Below, one piece after another: positions 59,911 through 64,000 of a DNA stretch of 64,000 nucleotides. Position numbers and translations under genes: made by a program. The stretch spans positions 7,126 through 71,125 of the forward strand of contig NW_001865090.1 of assembly GCF_000002865.3 (NCBI RefSeq). The letters are read 5' to 3'. The notes below the pieces were generated by a model. The model saw nothing but the letters and a program-made list of their open reading frames with translations. It searched no databases and was not told the origin of the DNA. Numbering within the stretch: position 1 is the stretch's first letter; each line of letters opens with the position of its first letter. Origin of the DNA: Monosiga brevicollis MX1 (taxonomy: Eukaryota; Opisthokonta; Choanoflagellata; Craspedida; Salpingoecidae).

Positions 59911-60710
59911 TTATGACTGGGCTTGGTGTTGGCGGCGAATCTCAATTGCGGCCTTGTCGACCTCCAAGAGGCCAATCATGACGCCATCCGGCGAGCGCAA
60001 TGTAGCCAGCTGCAACGAGGCAGAGTGATGGCGGAGCCAGGGGCGAGGGGGTTGGGGGGGGGGGGGGGGGGTTTTTNNNNNNNNNNNNNNNNNNNNNNNN
60101 NNNNNNNNNNNNNNNNNNNNNNNNNNGGGGTAGATGATTGGCGTGTGAGTGATAGCGGGGCAAGGCGTCGAGGTCTGAAGGGGCGTTGGCCTGCTGTTGC
60201 CCCGGTCCGGCAGCAGCAGAAGCAGCGGGCGCATTGCAAGTCGGTGTCGGGGTTGACCCACCTTGTGATCCGTTTCGTAGAGGATGCGGCCATCGAGATG
60301 AGCACCGAGTTCGAGGAGGCTGTACATGGTCGTGTCCAGGTCGGCGACTTCAAAGTTGAGAAAGGGCGAATAGCCGTTGGACAACACAGCCTCTTGCCTT
60401 GGCGTTTGATCAGGCGAGAACCACAAAGCGGTCAAGAAGTACGACATTCAGGCCACCAGCAGCATGCCCCTCCGTTTGCCACCACAGCTCTCCCGGTACA
60501 GCGAGGGGCTGATGCCTTGACTTACCCCATGGGCACCTCACGGAGGACGAGCTGGGTAGCGCCGGCATCGAGCAAGACTTGATTTTCGGAGGAGGCCAGG
60601 ACCGGCAAGTTGAGGCCCGTCTCGAAGAAGCGACGGCTGGTCGGCAAGGATCGCACCAAGACCAGGGCCGAGGCCAGGACCGTCTTCACCGCCGCGGCAC
60701 CGCCGGCCAT
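59911..60710 (-). CDS. VOC-fold (glyoxalase/bleomycin-resistance superfamily) protein
   Basis: Exon 1 (60526-60710) starts MAGGAAAVKTVLASALVLV; RSLPTSRRFFETGLNLPVL and DAGATQLVLREVPMG are a typical first beta-alpha-beta-beta-beta VOC unit. Exon 2 (about 60262-60403) has YSPFLNFEVADLDTTMYSLL and LDGRILYETDHK. The last exon (59911-60012) reads LATLRSPDGVMIGLLEVDKA, the usual VOC end strand. About 143 residues, a single VOC module. Metal ligands are not all evident, so the reaction is unknown. The N gap lies in the intron between exons 2 and 3, so an unseen small exon is possible but not needed for phase. Confidence 0.75.
60077..60126. other. Assembly gap of 50 N
   Basis: Fifty N bases flanked on the left by a G homopolymer (about 60054-60071) and a short T run, and on the right by GGGG. 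The true length is unknown. Confidence 1.
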
Positions 60711-62616
60711 GATGTCCGTCCGTCCGTCCGGTCGGCCGACACGATACGCGAAATCAGTGAGGGATGAGAATGGCCCACACAGTGTCGAAAGCAGTGAGAG
60801 GTGCTGCGAGCCGGGAGGGGGGAAAAGGGGTCGATACACCTCTGTGGGGCTTGGGATGTGTATGTCATGATCGACGATGATGAGCATCCGTATGATGACG
60901 AGCATCCTCACCCAGCTTTTGAATAGCTGTGACGTTCATTTGCGCGTTTAAATCTATTGTGATTTCACATGTGGTTGTGATGCAGCATCCTGAGGTCTAA
61001 TCGTGGGTCGCATCCGTGCAGCATGCAATCATACCCCCCAGCTCACCCACACCCACATTTACCCTACTTGTGTGGGCTCCCTCTGCTTCGCAGGCGCAAT
61101 GCAAAGCCGGACGACGACAATTCTGCATGGTTTCTTCCCACAGCCCCCATTACTCTCTCTCGTGTGATGCCTGCCCCCTGTACACAACTTTAAAAGTACA
61201 CGTAACAATAAGTTGTCGGTGGGATGCGATGGGATGCTTTTCACCTCTTTGTTGGTGTCTTTGTCCTGAGCACGTTGTAGTTTTTTCGACGATTTACCTG
61301 TATCGGAAGGAGTTTAACCCTAACCCTAACCCTAACCAATCGAAGGAAGGAGGCCAATTGTGATCGAGTCTTGATTCTTCGCTTGAAGGAGCAGCCAGCG
61401 AGCAGGCATGGAGACAGGCGAGAAGCGCCGTCTGTCCGTACGTGGCATCGTGCATCAACCTCACATCCCCTTGATCTGAAAGATCATATGAACCTGTTGA
61501 GGTTGCACAAACACAACAACACGAGGCGAAGTGAAGCCCCCAAAACCCACACAGCGAGGTTCTCACACCCACAAACCCACATCACCCACACCCATAAAAC
61601 CCCTCGACGCTGGCAACGACACCTCACGATTCACATCCGGCCTGCATCCTCATTCTTCGAGATTTTTTTTTTTGTTAACCACACCTTCCAAAGGGTGAGA
61701 GGTAGTGGGGCTCCCTCTTGCCTCCGTACACCTCCTCCCCGGTCCCGCGACACACACACACACACAACACACACACACGGGTACAAGACGGCAGCGCCGC
61801 GCGACCAGCGGCTTGATCCATATCCCCCCCGCCTTCCCATATGTGCTCTGTTTTTGCCCTCTCGAGCGCGGTCGTCGAGCAGCCCTTGCCCCATATCATA
61901 ACGTCTCCACCTTGACGCTTTAAACCAGCCCCCTCTCTTTCCACCACCACCACCACCCCTTCACCATCTCAAAACCTTCATTTTTCCCTTAACAGCTACA
62001 CTTGGACCGAGTATACCGTCCATGCCCTTGCTCTCTGCCTGTGCCCCGTACCCCGTGCCCCGTACCCCTCTCTCCGCTTTGGCTCTCTCCCGCTCTCTTT
62101 CGCTTTCTCTCTCTCTCTCGCTCCCTCCCTCTCTTGCTCTCGTTCACTTTTACCATCACACTTTGGGAACTTGAGCGCCTTGCGCCTCCTTGCCGTCTAC
62201 ATTGGTCGCCGACCATTTTTGTCGGCCCTCGAGGCTCGAATCTCTTCGCTTGACCGCAAGCCGCGATTGAGACGTTGTCCCAGTCTTTCACTCGCCAAGG
62301 GGCTCTTTCTCGACGCGTTTTGGCTAAGCGAGCTTGGTGCCTCATCAATCAAACAGCCCGATCCAGAAAGAGCGTAAAGAGCGTATCCCAACTTCTGGCC
62401 TGCGCCACATTAGCGCGCTCGCTCGACCGCCCTCGCCAGGTACGACAGAGCCTTTTGGTTGGCGCGCATCATGTCTTCCTTCCTGCCTTCCTTCCTCCAT
62501 TTCTTGCCGGCGCGACACCATTTCCGTTTCCGAGTCTGATCTTCTGGTTTCAATTCATCGTTCGTACACCTCATTTTCTCGGTTGGTTGTTTTCGCCTGG
62601 TGGGGCTTGCAGCATC
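60711..62616. other. 1.9-kb intergenic region
   Basis: Divergent spacer between the VOC gene and the right-edge gene. It contains a telomere-type tract (separate entry), a CA-rich run (61751-61778) and CT-rich tracts (about 62092-62140). No exon with a recognisable product; an untranslated first exon of the right-edge gene is likely near 62400-62440. Confidence 0.5.
61314..61337. repeat. Interstitial telomere-type repeat (CCCTAA)n
   Basis: Four near-perfect tandem copies of TAACCC (TTAGGG on the other strand), the animal and choanoflagellate telomere unit, lie in the middle of an intergenic region. Confidence 0.9.
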
Positions 62617-64000
62617 ATGGCCAAGCGCGTGGCCTCAGACGCGGGCAGCATGGGTACCCCTATGGCTCAACGTCCCGCGTTGGCCCGATCACCTGAATCA
62701 GAGCTTGACAATCAACGCATCTCCGCAACGGTGTACAATTCTGGCCGGGTCAGCAAGAGCCACAAGAGCCACAAGAGTCAAAAGAGTCACAAGGCTCACA
62801 AAAGCCATAAAGGCCACAAGTCTAGCAGCCGACCCAAAAAGGAGGTTCGAACGCAAACCTGCCAAACCAGCACCACTCTAGAGGACTTGACCCTTCTCGC
62901 CAAAACCGCCGCCGACAAAGAACTCGCGCAAGCACGCCCCAGCGTGACCCTCATCAAGGCGCTCGACCACGACAAGAGCCAGGCAAACAGTCCAAACCAT
63001 GGCCATTTGCCCAGCACAGGCGAGCCATCTGCTGTCGAGCCCAACAATAGGCATCACAGTGTGACAAGCAGCAACGGCCACAGCAATGGCCTCAACAGCC
63101 CGACCAGCCACAACAACACGGCCACCAACAGCACCGCCCACACGCCCAGCTTACCGGTGCCCATTGTTAAGCCACAGGCCGCCAACGCCCCTCACCCCAC
63201 CTTTTCAAATTCGGACATCACCCCATCCCAGCCCCAGCCACGAGCCCCTCAGCCCTCAACTGCAAGTTCGCGGCATCAAGCCGTCGTGGCCGTGTCCAAA
63301 GCCAGCTCTTCTTCGAGCGTTGACAGTGAACGCGATGAACATGCCCACCAGCAGAGCCGCGACTCATCCTCCTCGAGCAGCTTGGCGGAAGGGGAGTCAA
63401 GCCGCCACCCCGTGCATCACTCGTTGACTACCGCTCCAAGCACCAAGGAGCAAAACCCACCCGTCAAGGCGAAAGCAACGCACGCCACGCATGCCTCAGG
63501 TTTCAACCCAACCCCCAGCAAGTCGAATCAAGACGCGGCTCCTACCAGCCAAGCACATGCGCTCTCCCGCGCCCATAGTGGTGGTGCTTCAACGACGAGT
63601 CACGTCATCCACATGCCCTTCCAACAACAGGCTGCCAATCAAGCACAGGCACAGGCCATGCAGGCACAGGCCATGCAGGCACAGGCCATGCAGGCACAGG
63701 CCATGCAGGCACAGGCCATGCAGGTGCAGGCCATGCAGGCGCAGGCCATGCAGGCTCAAGGCCTGGTCAGCCATGCTCCCTCAGCCTATCATGCACCTCA
63801 TCTGATGCAGTCCAACATGATGGGGGGTCAGCACACGCACATGCAACCCATGAACATGCCGTTTGCTGCGGGCATGGCTCCGCATCAGATGCAAATGTAT
63901 TCGGCGTATTCACACCCTCATCACCAACAGCAGCAGCAGCAACAACAGTTTAATACCATGTTTGCCCCCATGCCTGGCATGATGCAGATGCACCACCCTG
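62617..64000 (+). CDS. Long disordered His/Lys/Ser- and Gln/Met-rich protein, cut by the right edge
   Basis: An uninterrupted frame of more than 460 codons from ATG 62617 (MAKRVASDAGSMGTPMAQRP) to the window end. A CAG acceptor-like site lies five bases upstream, so a 5' exon may exist. Residues about 50-70 are KSHKSHKSQKSHKAHKSHK repeats; then a short helical segment (LEDLTLLAKTAADKELAQA), long Ser/Pro/His/Asn-rich stretches, QAQAM repeats and polyglutamine (HPHHQQQQQQQQFN). It looks like a nuclear or condensate-forming regulator, but no folded domain is visible and I do not recognise it. His-Lys repeats may bind metal or drive speckle targeting (inference). Confidence 0.75.
   Translation, partial: MAKRVASDAGSMGTPMAQRPALARSPESELDNQRISATVYNSGRVSKSHKSHKSQKSHKAHKSHKGHKSSSRPKKEVRTQTCQTSTTLEDLTLLAKTAADKELAQARPSVTLIKALDHDKSQANSPNHGHLPSTGEPSAVEPNNRHHSVTSSNGHSNGLNSPTSHNNTATNSTAHTPSLPVPIVKPQAANAPHPTFSNSDITPSQPQPRAPQPSTASSRHQAVVAVSKASSSSSVDSERDEHAHQQSRDSSSSSSLAEGESSRHPVHHSLTTAPSTKEQNPPVKAKATHATHASGFNPTPSKSNQDAAPTSQAHALSRAHSGGASTTSHVIHMPFQQQAANQAQAQAMQAQAMQAQAMQAQAMQAQAMQVQAMQAQAMQAQGLVSHAPSAYHAPHLMQSNMMGGQHTHMQPMNMPFAAGMAPHQMQMYSAYSHPHHQQQQQQQQFNTMFAPMPGMMQMHHP
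63645..63760 (+). repeat. Coding 15-bp repeat (QAQAM)
   Basis: Seven or eight tandem copies of caggcacaggccatg, nearly identical, encode QAQAM units within the right-edge protein. The antisense frame (LHGLCLHGLC) is an artefact. Confidence 0.95.

Noticed and set aside
59923-60582. Plus-strand frame across the N gap
   Set aside because: It is antisense to the VOC exons and open through the N bases only because they are unreadable.

Overview
The window looks like nuclear DNA of an intron-rich, gene-dense, GC-rich unicellular eukaryote close to animals, most likely a choanoflagellate of the Monosiga type. Nearly every gene is split by short GT-AG introns, intergenic gaps are mostly 0.3-1.3 kb, and the gene set mixes general eukaryotic genes (eIF3i, ITPA, MsrA, ASPM, ataxin-7/SAGA) with families best known from animals (PH-SH2 adaptor, TMC channel, protrudin, SMIM20, iduronate-type sulfatase, USP53/54). 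Species assignment is inference from gene content; there is no marker gene. I saw no recognisable transposon, virus-derived element, CRISPR array, rRNA or tRNA gene.

Left third (1-24 kb): an edge-truncated minus-strand gene; a predicted N-myristoylated protein with a HET (TIR-like) domain; a small UBA-Ubl protein resembling the N-terminus of FAF1; a coiled-coil/BTB-T1 protein fused to a Sec31-type C-terminus; eIF3i; a secreted Cys-rich protein; a 3BP2-like PH-SH2 adaptor; a secreted sulfatase with a Ser/Thr stalk and a Cys-rich PAN-like tail; and a short-chain dehydrogenase.

Middle (24-49 kb): a CTG/CTA trinucleotide array; a USP53/54-type deubiquitinase with a YPPQA-repeat tail; ASPM (abnormal spindle) with a nearly homogenised 90-bp IQ repeat array; ITPA; a TMC channel; MsrA; and an ataxin-7/Sgf73-type SAGA subunit.

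Right (49-64 kb): a possible small secreted protein; SMIM20/MITRAC7; protrudin (ZFYVE27); a glyoxalase II homologue that has lost most of its metal ligands; a secreted TIM-barrel glycosidase-like protein; a VOC-fold protein with a 50-base assembly gap in its intron; a 24-bp interstitial CCCTAA telomere-type tract; and the start of a long His/Lys/Gln-rich protein running off the edge.

GA/CT dinucleotide arrays sit again and again in the 5' flanks of genes, and several coding repeats (12-bp stalk, 90-bp IQ, YPPQA, QAQAM) look recently expanded. The most interesting items are the BTB-Sec31 fusion, the HET-domain protein and the pseudo-glyoxalase II. Exon boundaries were read by eye from splice dinucleotides, codon phase and family similarity; terminal exons are the least certain.
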